A stretch of 14,296 bases of DNA from CAZQCI01 sp964592255. Lineage in GTDB: Bacteria; UBA10199; SBBF01. Under the pieces are notes generated by a model that ran no database searches, had not been told where the DNA came from, and was given only the letters and a program-made list of their open reading frames with translations. The position numbers and the translations under genes were made by a program. Below are positions 1 through 7,056 of the stretch, in pieces; within the stretch, counting starts at the first letter, position 1, and each line of letters begins with the position of its first letter. Location of the stretch: the NCBI GenBank assembly GCA_964592255.1, contig CAZQCI010000051.1:1-14296 (forward strand). The letters run 5' to 3'.

Positions 1-1861
1 GGCCTAAGTATTTTTTCTTAATAGCCCCACGAACGATTTTTGCGCTGCGTGTTTTTGGAAGTGCAGCTACAAATTTAATGTCGTCCGGCGTGAGAGTTTT
101 GCCTAATTTGTCTCCTACAGCCGTTTTAAGCTCTTTTTTAAGGATCTCATTTTTTTCAAAGCCGTCTTTGATAACAACAAAGGTAATAATAGATTCGCCT
201 TTCACTTCATGAGGCACCCCAATGGCGGCACATTCTGCAACACTGGGATGAGTGAGTAAGGCCGATTCAATTTCTGCAGGCCCCGTGCGGTGGCCAGAGA
301 CTTTAATAACGTCATCGGCCCGGCCTCTTAAAAACCAAAAACCGTCCTCATCCACATAAGCCCAATCACCGTGGTTCCAAATTTTGGGCCATTTGGAAAA
401 ATAAGTATCGAGATAACGTTCTTTGTCGTTTAAAAATCCTTTTGTCATCGACGGTGCGGGTTTTTTGCAGACTAAGTAACCCACTTCACCACGCAGGCTT
501 TCTCCTTCTTCACTAAAAACATCCACATCCATGCCAAGGCCAGGAGCTCCCAAGGTACAGGCTTTCAGTGGCATGATAGGAAGGGGGGAGAGATGACAGC
601 CGATAATTTCTGTCCCCCCCGAAATATTGATGATGGGGCAACGTTTATGTCCCACGTGTTCAAAAAACCAAAGATAAGATTCCGGGTCCCACGCTTCACC
701 GGTGGATCCTAAAATTCTAAGAGATGACAAACGATGTTTGGTGACATGTTCCAGAGGATGTTTTTTAAGCAAACGAATGGCCGTGGGAGAAATACCCAAA
801 ATAGAGACATGGTGTTTTTCCACCAAATCCCAAAGGCGGTTAGGGTGTGGGTAGTCGGGGGCCCCTTCAAAAATAACAAAGGTGGCTCCGTTAAAGGTGG
901 TGCCGATAATTTCCCAAGGCCCCATCATCCAGCCGATGTCAGAAACCCAAAAGAAGACGTCATCTTTTTTGCAGTCCATGGCATAAGTCACTTCTTTAGC
1001 CACTTGGGCTAAAGCACCAGCGTGCGTATGGACCGTACCTTTGGGTTTTCCTGTTGTGCCGGAGGTATAAATGATCAGCGACGTGTCTTCGGAATTGAGA
1101 ACAGCAGTGGTGGTTGTTACATCACCAGTTTTTAAGACGTCATCAAACCAAAGATCACGACCTTCGGTCCAGGGAATATCTTCAAATAGCCGTTTGGCGA
1201 CGATGACGTGTTTGATCGTGGAAACATTTTTGACCGCTAGGTCAGCTTGTTGTTTGATGGCCACTTTTTTTCCACGGCGCAGGGCGCCGTCGGCGGTGAT
1301 AAGAATTTTGGCTTTGGCGTCTTCCAGACGTATGGAAGCAGGTTCAGGTCCAAACCCAGAAAAAATAGGAACAACAATAGCCCCCAATTTAAGAATGGCA
1401 AAGAAAGCAATAACCATTTCCGGAATCATGGGCATATAAAGACCAACAGCATCGCCCTTAACGATCCCTAGCTTCTTCAGCCCACCAGCGAATTGATTCA
1501 CTTCTTGAGCCAATTGCCCATAAGTCACTTTTTTTACAGCCCCACAATCCCCTTCCCAAATGAAAGCGGTTTTATTTTTAAGAGAGACAGCATGACGGTC
1601 GAGACAGTTGGCAACAATGTTGATTTTACCGCCGATAAACCATTGGGCCCAAGGAAGTTCCCCCTGAACTGTTTGAGTGTAAGGAGTAAACCATTCGACA
1701 TTTAAATCTTTGAGTGCCGCATTCCAAAACCAGGAGATATCTTCTTGAGAGCGTTTGATAAGCGTGGGGTAGTCCGCAATGCCGTGCGCCCGCATGAAGC
1801 GCGTGACATTGGCGTTTTCAATATAGTCTGATGATGGTTTCCAAATAAAAGAGTTAGTCAT
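1..1861 (-). CDS. AMP-forming acyl-CoA synthetase, acetyl-CoA synthetase family (3' end cut by window edge)
   Basis: The 620 codons visible have no stop; Acs proteins are about 650 residues, so only some tens of residues are missing. The family adenylates a carboxylic acid with ATP and transfers the acyl group to CoA in the cytoplasm. Visible motifs are the ATP-binding loop YTSGTTGKPKG (265-275), the block SGGTE (414-418), and the C-terminal PKTRSAKIVRG whose K608 matches the acetylatable catalytic lysine (K609) of Salmonella Acs. Numbering tracks Salmonella Acs to within one residue. In Acs the second block reads WWQTE; here Gly415 stands where the Trp that closes the acetate pocket should be, so a longer acyl substrate is likely. 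The usual SGK around the lysine is SAK. The start is the first ATG of the open frame and encodes a family-like N-terminus; no Shine-Dalgarno is visible. It lies 54 nt downstream of the acyltransferase gene on the same strand, probably in one transcript. Family assignment is firm, substrate is not. Confidence 0.93.
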   Translation of the reverse strand, partial: MTNSFIWKPSSDYIENANVTRFMRAHGIADYPTLIKRSQEDISWFWNAALKDLNVEWFTPYTQTVQGELPWAQWFIGGKINIVANCLDRHAVSLKNKTAFIWEGDCGAVKKVTYGQLAQEVNQFAGGLKKLGIVKGDAVGLYMPMIPEMVIAFFAILKLGAIVVPIFSGFGPEPASIRLEDAKAKILITADGALRRGKKVAIKQQADLAVKNVSTIKHVIVAKRLFEDIPWTEGRDLWFDDVLKTGDVTTTTAVLNSEDTSLIIYTSGTTGKPKGTVHTHAGALAQVAKEVTYAMDCKKDDVFFWVSDIGWMMGPWEIIGTTFNGATFVIFEGAPDYPHPNRLWDLVEKHHVSILGISPTAIRLLKKHPLEHVTKHRLSSLRILGSTGEAWDPESYLWFFEHVGHKRCPIINISGGTEIIGCHLSPLPIMPLKACTLGAPGLGMDVDVFSEEGESLRGEVGYLVCKKPAPSMTKGFLNDKERYLDTYFSKWPKIWNHGDWAYVDEDGFWFLRGRADDVIKVSGHRTGPAEIESALLTHPSVAECAAIGVPHEVKGESIITFVVIKDGFEKNEILKKELKTAVGDKLGKTLTPDDIKFVAALPKTRSAKIVRGAIKKKYLG

Positions 1862-1915
1862 GGGAATGATAATGTAGAAGCATCTTTGGCTTGTCTTTTA
1901 TTTTTTTTCAAGTCT

Positions 1916-3601
1916 CTATTTTTTTATCTTTTTCCCATGCATTTTACCCTTTAGATTTGCAAGAAGGGTGTGAGTGACTTGTGAACGAAAGGTTCTCAAT
2001 TTACCAATATCACTTCCGTCAATCAGCATTTGTGCCATTTCGGAAAGAAAGGGATTCCAATCCTTGGGAGGACAAGCATAAATTCGGTCTAGAATTTGAT
2101 ACGGAACGGCGGAGTCTGATGTGGAAACATCAAAGGTATGGAGACGAGTGAGCACTTGGTTGAGTCTGTCTTCAGAAAAGCGAAAATGTCCCTTAAGGTC
2201 TAATAAAAAACGGTAAGCTAAGTTTTCTTGAATGTTGAGTGAGGCTGAAAGATATTCATCAATTTTTTGGTGAATCTCTGTGACTAATGTTTGGTATTGC
2301 TGATCCCCTGGAGAAATATTTTTGACGAGTATGGGAGATAACGTGAGCGGTGTTCCTACATTATAATGAATATCGGTTTCCATCTGAATTTTGAGAGATT
2401 TTTTAGTGATGGCGGTGGCCGTACCGGAAAGACCTATAAAAATAAGGTTTAAGTTTTCCCCTCCTGTTTTTGACAATTCAATCAATGTGTCGACAGCCAA
2501 ATGGGCACATCCTTTGCGTAGATGCCCTAAGTCCGATTCAATATTTTTTGGTGATGTGGTTGTGTAGTAACCAGCATCCCGCCGTTTCCCGGATCGGTCG
2601 ACATTGCCTTCCGATCGTGTGCCTTGTGGAAAGATAGCGATGTCGATGTCTTTGGTTGCCAAAGACACTGCAGCTTGACGTAAATTTTCAAAACCGCGGG
2701 ATGATTTTTTTCGGTCGATAAAAACCATATCCACGGTTTCGATTAATTTGCCAATGCCAAGAACCCGATAGATGAAAGGGTTATCTAAAAAATGATCGCG
2801 AGCGGTGATGAAACGAGGTTTCAATTGTCTATTACCTGCTAAGCGTATGGAGCTTAATGCAAAAAAGGTGAGACCAAAATCAAGCTGACTTTTGTGATTG
2901 AAGATAAGAATATTTTTTCCGGATAATTCCGATAATTTTTCAACCCCTGTAACTTCCAAACTGCCGCAAAAAAGCTGCAATAGACGCTTGCCCCACATCG
3001 AGGCCATGACATCAAATACTTCACGGGCAAAATCTTTGCCAATGTAGTGAAGAGCACGCAAACTGGCGTGGGCTAGTTGAGCCGTATCGATCAGCATCGG
3101 TAACAATGGACGCAGACTTTGTTGTGAACGTGTATGCTTTTTAAAAGAAACTTTTTCGGGTGATACCAGAGTTGGGTTAGTTGGTAGAAAGTCCCCGTTA
3201 GAAATAAATCCCCGCAATGCATAGGAGGCTGTAAAAAAAACATCGGGAGCCAGTTCCGGATATCGACGCGCGTATTCGGCTAGCTTTAAACTTACCAATA
3301 CTTCACGCTGATGGGATAACCAAGCTAAACCTAATAAGATAAGAGGAAGAGTTAATTGTGTGGGATAAGAGAAAGAATAATACCCTATCAAAGCAACCGC
3401 AGTTATCCCCGATAACCCATTGCGAGGAACGGCCAGAAGATATTCATAGAAGCCGATAGCAGTATTGAATTTTTGAAGCAGGGAGTTTTGTTTGAAGGGT
3501 TGTCTTTTTTTAGAGGATACAAAAAGAGCCCCCACACGCCACAATGTGTTGAGCAAAAGTGGAAAATAAAGTGAGATGAGAAAAAGAATAAAAGTGGTCA
3601 T
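1916..3601 (-). CDS. PlsC-like lysophospholipid/glycerophosphate acyltransferase with long N- and C-terminal extensions
   Basis: A membrane-associated acyltransferase of the PlsC/LPLAT family, which transfers acyl groups to (lyso)glycerophosphate lipids. The catalytic HX4D motif is NHKSQLD with H236 and D241, and the substrate-binding block is FPQGTRSEG near 324-332. The canonical block is FPEGTRS; Gln replaces Glu here. Residues 1-29 and about 63-100 are hydrophobic and could be membrane segments. At 561 residues it is more than twice the length of classical PlsC (about 240); the first 180 and last 170 residues flank the core and I recognise no domain in them. I chose ATG at 3601; an in-frame GTG directly before it (3604) is equally possible. 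There is no clear Shine-Dalgarno. A -10-like TATACT on the minus strand (3624-3619) lies only about 18 nt before the start. It is the first gene of a probable two-gene unit with the acyl-CoA synthetase. The acceptor substrate cannot be read from sequence. Confidence 0.9.
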   Translation of the reverse strand: MTTFILFLISLYFPLLLNTLWRVGALFVSSKKRQPFKQNSLLQKFNTAIGFYEYLLAVPRNGLSGITAVALIGYYSFSYPTQLTLPLILLGLAWLSHQREVLVSLKLAEYARRYPELAPDVFFTASYALRGFISNGDFLPTNPTLVSPEKVSFKKHTRSQQSLRPLLPMLIDTAQLAHASLRALHYIGKDFAREVFDVMASMWGKRLLQLFCGSLEVTGVEKLSELSGKNILIFNHKSQLDFGLTFFALSSIRLAGNRQLKPRFITARDHFLDNPFIYRVLGIGKLIETVDMVFIDRKKSSRGFENLRQAAVSLATKDIDIAIFPQGTRSEGNVDRSGKRRDAGYYTTTSPKNIESDLGHLRKGCAHLAVDTLIELSKTGGENLNLIFIGLSGTATAITKKSLKIQMETDIHYNVGTPLTLSPILVKNISPGDQQYQTLVTEIHQKIDEYLSASLNIQENLAYRFLLDLKGHFRFSEDRLNQVLTRLHTFDVSTSDSAVPYQILDRIYACPPKDWNPFLSEMAQMLIDGSDIGKLRTFRSQVTHTLLANLKGKMHGKKIKK

Positions 3602-3656
3602 CACAAAATTTAAGTTAAAGTATACAAGTGTTTTTCAAAAAGCCATTAAAATTGTA

Positions 3657-3742
3657 GCAAGTGTCTCAGTTTGAAACTTTACCTTAGTCATGCCGGGATG
3701 ACGATTTTTTTTCTTCGTTAAATTTCAAACTGAGACACTACC
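3657..3742. mobile_element. MITE-like non-autonomous element, short copy (86 bp)
   Basis: The ends form an imperfect inverted repeat: GCAAGTGTCTCAGTTTGAAA (3657-3676) against the reverse complement of 3723-3742, identical at 18 of 20 positions. Flanking it are AAATTGTA (3649-3656) and AAATTGTC (3743-3750), an 8-bp target duplication matching at 7 of 8. A second, longer copy at 13449-13606 shares the left block (3661-3690, 29 of 30 identical) and the right block (from 3692, differing mainly in T-tract length). This copy lacks about 70 bp of the middle, including the left arm of the nested hairpin. It encodes nothing and sits between the divergent acyltransferase gene and the unknown gene at 3931. 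The transposase family that would move it is not identifiable from the window. Confidence 0.8.
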
Positions 3743-3824
3743 AAATTGTCATGATAAATTTTAGCAACTCTTTTGATCAAACAGCGATAACCTAAACAAA
3801 TAAACTACTGAAATTTTTTTGATT

Positions 3825-3850
3825 CGTTCATGACCTCACAGGTCATGACG
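3825..3850. repeat. Palindrome upstream of the unknown gene; possible operator or hairpin
   Basis: TCATGACCT (3828-3836) and AGGTCATGA (3840-3848) are perfect 9-bp inverted arms around a 3-nt centre (CAC). A further CG/CG pair at 3825-3826 and 3849-3850 extends the stem across a one-base bulge. No T tract follows, so it does not look like an intrinsic terminator. It is about 80 bp upstream of the chosen start of the gene at 3931 and outside the MITE-like element. A regulator binding site or a leader hairpin are both possible. The remainder of 3743-3920 is AT-rich and holds no gene or convincing promoter that I can see. Confidence 0.5.
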
Positions 3851-3919
3851 CAACTTGTCATATTGATTAAAAAAGAGAGATGACATTTTTGTTTGAGTTG
3901 CACTATGTCTATTTAAAGA

Positions 3920-3925
3920 GGGAGG
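3920..3925 (+). promoter_or_regulatory. Ribosome binding site deciding the start at 3931
   Basis: GGGAGG lies 5 nt before ATG 3931, a strong Shine-Dalgarno match. The earlier in-frame ATG at 3880 has only GAGAG directly against it, so 3931 is the better start. Confidence 0.75.
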
Positions 3926-3930
3926 TAGAT

Positions 3931-5124
3931 ATGGGCTTAAGCGTTGATCAAATATCAACTGCAGGGACTTTTCTTGCCGGTGTAGTTTCTAGAAGAGGGC
4001 AAGTGACTCGGGATGATGTAGCAGGTGTGGTGCGGCAGGTGGCTCATCCAAGTCAGCCCGCTACATTAGAAGAAATAAAAGCAGTTTACGATTGGATCCA
4101 GTCTCAGTCTCATCTTTTTTCTAGTCCAGTAAGATTCACTGCAAATTATGGTGTTGCTCTTTGGAGTCAGTTTCCCCGTCGTTTGTCGCCCGCAGGGCTT
4201 CGTCCGGAACAACAGGCTTGGCAAATAATGTTGCATCGCTTTCAAGCGGAACATGGTCCTGATTTTTTCACCAAGATTGGCCTAGAAGGCGAAGTGCTTA
4301 CCCGGACTCCCGATTTTTACATCAGTTTTTTAAAAATCCAAGCCCATGAAGAAACAGGGTTGCCTCTTATTTTTTTGTCTCAATTAGAAGCTGATTACTC
4401 TCACTTGAAAGGAAGAAGTGATGATAAAAACAGTATTGAATTTTATGCTTCGTTTTTAAATGTTTTACGAGGCTATCCTATTGTTCATTCTTCATCCATG
4501 CATCAGGTGGTGCAGGGGAAGATAGCTCAGTTAGAAAAAGAGGCGAGCCAATGGCGTACTTTGTTTCTTAATCATGGTTTATTAGGAAACCGGTCTCCGC
4601 ATCATCATTCTCTCCGGGGTGTGCATTATTACTATCGGTTGAATCAGGCTATTAAAACCTTGAGACATGTTGATCAACAAATTCAAGCAAAACAGTCTTC
4701 AAATCCTCCTCCTCCGAAAGGAGGGAAGTTCGCGCACATAGAGCTTGTTGAAGCCGCGGGTGCTAATGATGTTGGGCCACCCGAGGCTGACACAACTTTT
4801 ACCAGGCCAGCTTTTGTTCCTCGGATTGTAGGTAATAGGGTTCTTGTACAAGATTGTGCTGAGATGGGGCTAGAAGAAATAGCGGCTTGGTTGGATATGA
4901 ATGGTTTGGAAAGTATGGAGCCTGAAGTTGTTCAAGCCTTAAAAGATGCAGTGGGGAATAGAGATGCCCAAACGGTAAGCCACATTATGTCTCCTTATCT
5001 ATCCTCTACGATAGGAGTACGGCCGGCAGTAAATTCGCCAGTTGGTAATCATCCTGGTCTTGCTGTAGGTAGTTTAGTGACAGGAGCTGAATTTGTAAGT
5101 GCAGCAGCGGTTACTCTACGGTAA
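3931..5124 (+). CDS. Hypothetical protein, 397 residues, unknown family
   Basis: I do not recognise this protein. It begins MGLSVDQISTAGTFLAGVV after a strong ribosome binding site; an upstream in-frame ATG at 3880 would add 17 residues. There is no signal peptide or convincing membrane segment, so it is probably cytosolic or exported by a route without a cleaved signal. Residues 1-255 read as a mostly helical domain with many aromatic and charged positions and a HHH run at 224-226. A linker with PPPP (259-262) and glycines follows, then a C-terminal part of about 130 residues, with a likely helical stretch around 'EEIAAWLD' and a small-residue-rich tail. It appears to be a single-gene unit: a palindrome and a MITE-like element lie upstream, and its last 14 bp overlap the 3' end of the oppositely oriented cupredoxin gene. 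Its length, clean ribosome binding site and continuous frame support it as a real gene; function is unknown. Confidence 0.8.
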   Translation: MGLSVDQISTAGTFLAGVVSRRGQVTRDDVAGVVRQVAHPSQPATLEEIKAVYDWIQSQSHLFSSPVRFTANYGVALWSQFPRRLSPAGLRPEQQAWQIMLHRFQAEHGPDFFTKIGLEGEVLTRTPDFYISFLKIQAHEETGLPLIFLSQLEADYSHLKGRSDDKNSIEFYASFLNVLRGYPIVHSSSMHQVVQGKIAQLEKEASQWRTLFLNHGLLGNRSPHHHSLRGVHYYYRLNQAIKTLRHVDQQIQAKQSSNPPPPKGGKFAHIELVEAAGANDVGPPEADTTFTRPAFVPRIVGNRVLVQDCAEMGLEEIAAWLDMNGLESMEPEVVQALKDAVGNRDAQTVSHIMSPYLSSTIGVRPAVNSPVGNHPGLAVGSLVTGAEFVSAAAVTLR

Positions 5125-5494
5125 TGACTCCGTTGGGTGTGGCCATGCTGGCTTCGTGAAGATCACAATACCAAAAAAAAGTGTCTCCCGGTTGGGCCGT
5201 ACTCGGCACATCGAAGGTTGTGGCTTCACCCGAAACAATGAAGCCGGTATCAAAGTCTCCTGAATTATCAAACGCATTCTGTGCGGATTCACTGGTGATA
5301 GTATGTGTGGTGTCATCGTCATTGATGACTAAAATGGTTTCTCCAGCGCTGGCAGAAATTTCGGTGGGAATAAAAGTCATGCTGTCGATAATGATGGTGG
5401 GTTGGTCATGGGTTGTGGAATTGGAAGAAGTGCTGCAAGACGCAAATACACCGGATAAGACTAATAAGATTAATGTGTGCGCAATTTTTTTCAT
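5111..5494 (-). CDS. Cupredoxin-domain (plastocyanin/pseudoazurin-like) copper lipoprotein
   Basis: A 127-residue type-1 blue-copper-type protein. The N-terminus is a lipoprotein signal with FASC at 17-20, so Cys20 should be lipidated and the protein anchored to the outside of a membrane. Candidate copper ligands are H64 (in TTHTI), then C110, H113 and M117 in WYCDLHEASM, matching the family's His...Cys-X2-His-Xn-Met layout. A Ser/Thr/Asn-rich linker (21-29) leads to the beta-sandwich domain, which is short and ends 10 residues after the methionine, as is usual. Likely role is electron transfer or copper binding at the envelope. The start lies 2 nt after the stop of the substrate-binding protein gene, so the two are very probably co-transcribed and translationally coupled. 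Its last codons overlap the 3' end of the convergent unknown gene by 14 bp. Redox partner is unknown. Confidence 0.9.
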   Translation of the reverse strand: MKKIAHTLILLVLSGVFASCSTSSNSTTHDQPTIIIDSMTFIPTEISASAGETILVINDDDTTHTITSESAQNAFDNSGDFDTGFIVSGEATTFDVPSTAQPGDTFFWYCDLHEASMATPNGVITVE

Positions 5495-5496
5495 CT

Positions 5497-7008
5497 TTAT
5501 TCTGCCGTATCGGTTTTATAAGCCTGAAATAAGTTTTGAAAACCGGCGTCGGCTCGCAACGTGTAGTTTTTTATTTTTTTAGAAATCACCACCCAATTAT
5601 TTTCATACCACAAAGGCACATAAACAAAGTCGTCGTATACCCTTTGTTGAATTTCATCCAAAATCTTTTTTTGTTCACCCCGATCCGCCGTTTTTTGTGC
5701 TTCAACTAGTAAAGCATCTAATTGTGGATTGATGTAAAATCCCCGGTTAGCTCCTGTCGGTGGAGTTTGTGAAGAATGAAAAGCCCAATAATAAATGTCC
5801 GGGTCGGTAAGGCCTACCCACGTGAGTGAGTATATCTGAAAATTACCTTGTCGGATGTCGTTGAAAAAAGTGCCCCATTCGTAGGGTTTTACTTCCACTT
5901 CAATGCCGATTTTTCTTAATTGTTCCGCCATCAACAACGCCAGTTCTACACGATCTTTTTTGGTGGAAGTTTTGTAGGTAAGATGCAGGCGAGGAAGACT
6001 GCCTTCCCCATCCGGATCGGTGAGTCCCGCTTCATCCAACAAGTGTTTGGCTTTTTCCGGATTGTAGGAAAAGGCAGTCATGTTTTGATTGAACGCCCAA
6101 TGATGAGGAAAAAGCAAAGACGTTGCCGGGGTTGCCATGTTCTTTAATTTATATTGGATGAGTTCATTCCGATTAAGGCCCAGAGCAATGGCTTCACGTA
6201 CTTTTTTATTCTGCAACACAGGGTCTTTAAGATTAAACCCCATGTAGTTAAAGTTGATGCCTTCGTCTGTTTTTATGTCCAATTTTTTTTCTTTGGCCAC
6301 TGCTGGCAGTAAAACCAATGGAATGGCATTTTGAACCAAATCCAGACGGCCTTTAAGAAGTTCTAGTGTTCTGAGTGTGTCATCCAAAATGGTTTTAAAA
6401 ATTAGTTTGTGGTTTTTAGCCATGCCTTCGTAATAGGAATCGAAACGAAGTAGCTCCACTTGTCTGTTCTCCGTCACCTGGCCCAATTGATAAGGTCCGG
6501 TGCCAATGGGTTTAAACTGTTCTGTACTCATTTCTTTTGGCAAAATTCCCATTGTTAAACTGGAAAGAAAAGGTGTGTAGGGTTGAGTGAGTGTGATACT
6601 TAAAGTTTGTGGCCCCGTTTGTTTTATAGATTCCATTTTGTCAAAATTAGTTTTAAACGGGGATGCTGAATTTTTAAGCGAAGTCAATGTGGCAATTACG
6701 TCTTCTGGTGTGAGTTGTTTCCCGTTGTGGAAAGAAACATGAGGACGAAGAGTTATTTCCAGAACCGTAGGACTGACAAAACGGTATTCAGAAGCTAAAT
6801 CGGGCACTAGTTCTAATTTATCGTTTAATTTAAATAGTCCACTGTAGATAAGACGGCAAATTTTGGACGATAAAGCATCACTGGTGAAACGCGGATCCAA
6901 CGTTTGAGGAAAACTTTCCACACCGATCACTAACGTATCAGAAGGAATATCCGTGTTGTGATAACAGCCCGAAGCTAAAAAGAAGATAAGCAAAAAAAGA
7001 CGTTTCAT
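5497..7008 (-). CDS. ABC transporter substrate-binding lipoprotein, family 5 (peptide/nickel type)
   Basis: A 503-residue extracytoplasmic solute receptor of the SBP_bac_5 family (OppA, DppA, NikA relatives). It starts with a lipoprotein signal, LASGC, with Cys15 as the lipidation site. Family features follow: a domain beginning TLVIGVESFPQTLDPR near residues 25-40, FHNGKQLTPEDV at 93-104, and GTGPY at 169-173 which opens the lobe crossover region. The length is typical. These receptors bind peptides, nickel complexes or other small solutes for an ABC importer. No permease or ATPase gene is adjacent in this window, so it either works with a transporter encoded elsewhere or serves as an orphan receptor. 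It is the first gene of a pair with the cupredoxin and is divergent from the lytic transglycosylase gene, separated by 48 bp. No strong ribosome binding site is visible. The ligand cannot be predicted. Confidence 0.92.
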   Translation of the reverse strand: MKRLFLLIFFLASGCYHNTDIPSDTLVIGVESFPQTLDPRFTSDALSSKICRLIYSGLFKLNDKLELVPDLASEYRFVSPTVLEITLRPHVSFHNGKQLTPEDVIATLTSLKNSASPFKTNFDKMESIKQTGPQTLSITLTQPYTPFLSSLTMGILPKEMSTEQFKPIGTGPYQLGQVTENRQVELLRFDSYYEGMAKNHKLIFKTILDDTLRTLELLKGRLDLVQNAIPLVLLPAVAKEKKLDIKTDEGINFNYMGFNLKDPVLQNKKVREAIALGLNRNELIQYKLKNMATPATSLLFPHHWAFNQNMTAFSYNPEKAKHLLDEAGLTDPDGEGSLPRLHLTYKTSTKKDRVELALLMAEQLRKIGIEVEVKPYEWGTFFNDIRQGNFQIYSLTWVGLTDPDIYYWAFHSSQTPPTGANRGFYINPQLDALLVEAQKTADRGEQKKILDEIQQRVYDDFVYVPLWYENNWVVISKKIKNYTLRADAGFQNLFQAYKTDTAE

Positions 7009-7015
7009 AACTCTA

Positions 7016-7045
7016 TTGAGTTTTTTTCATATCTTGATCTAGAAT
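7016..7045 (+). promoter_or_regulatory. Candidate sigma-70 promoter for the lytic transglycosylase-tatD unit
   Basis: TTGAGT (7016-7021), an 18-bp spacer and TAGAAT (7040-7045) resemble -35 and -10 boxes. Transcription would begin near 7052, only about 5 nt before the ATG at 7057, giving an almost leaderless mRNA, consistent with the absence of a Shine-Dalgarno. The 48-bp gap also has to carry the promoter of the divergent gene. Confidence 0.45.
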
Positions 7046-7056
7046 GCACCAAATTT

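Noticed and set aside
734..1705. Several plus-strand open frames in 734-1705
   Set aside because: They are antisense to the acyl-CoA synthetase, whose minus-strand frame is open throughout and carries all family motifs; their translations are low quality.
3661..3738. Long hairpin at the short MITE-like copy read as an intrinsic terminator or CRISPR-like repeat
   Set aside because: The inverted ends, target duplication and second copy identify it as an inserted element; only two copies exist, with no regular spacers.
5181..5582. Plus-strand 133-residue open frame
   Set aside because: It is the antisense shadow of the cupredoxin and the end of the substrate-binding protein, both with clear family motifs.
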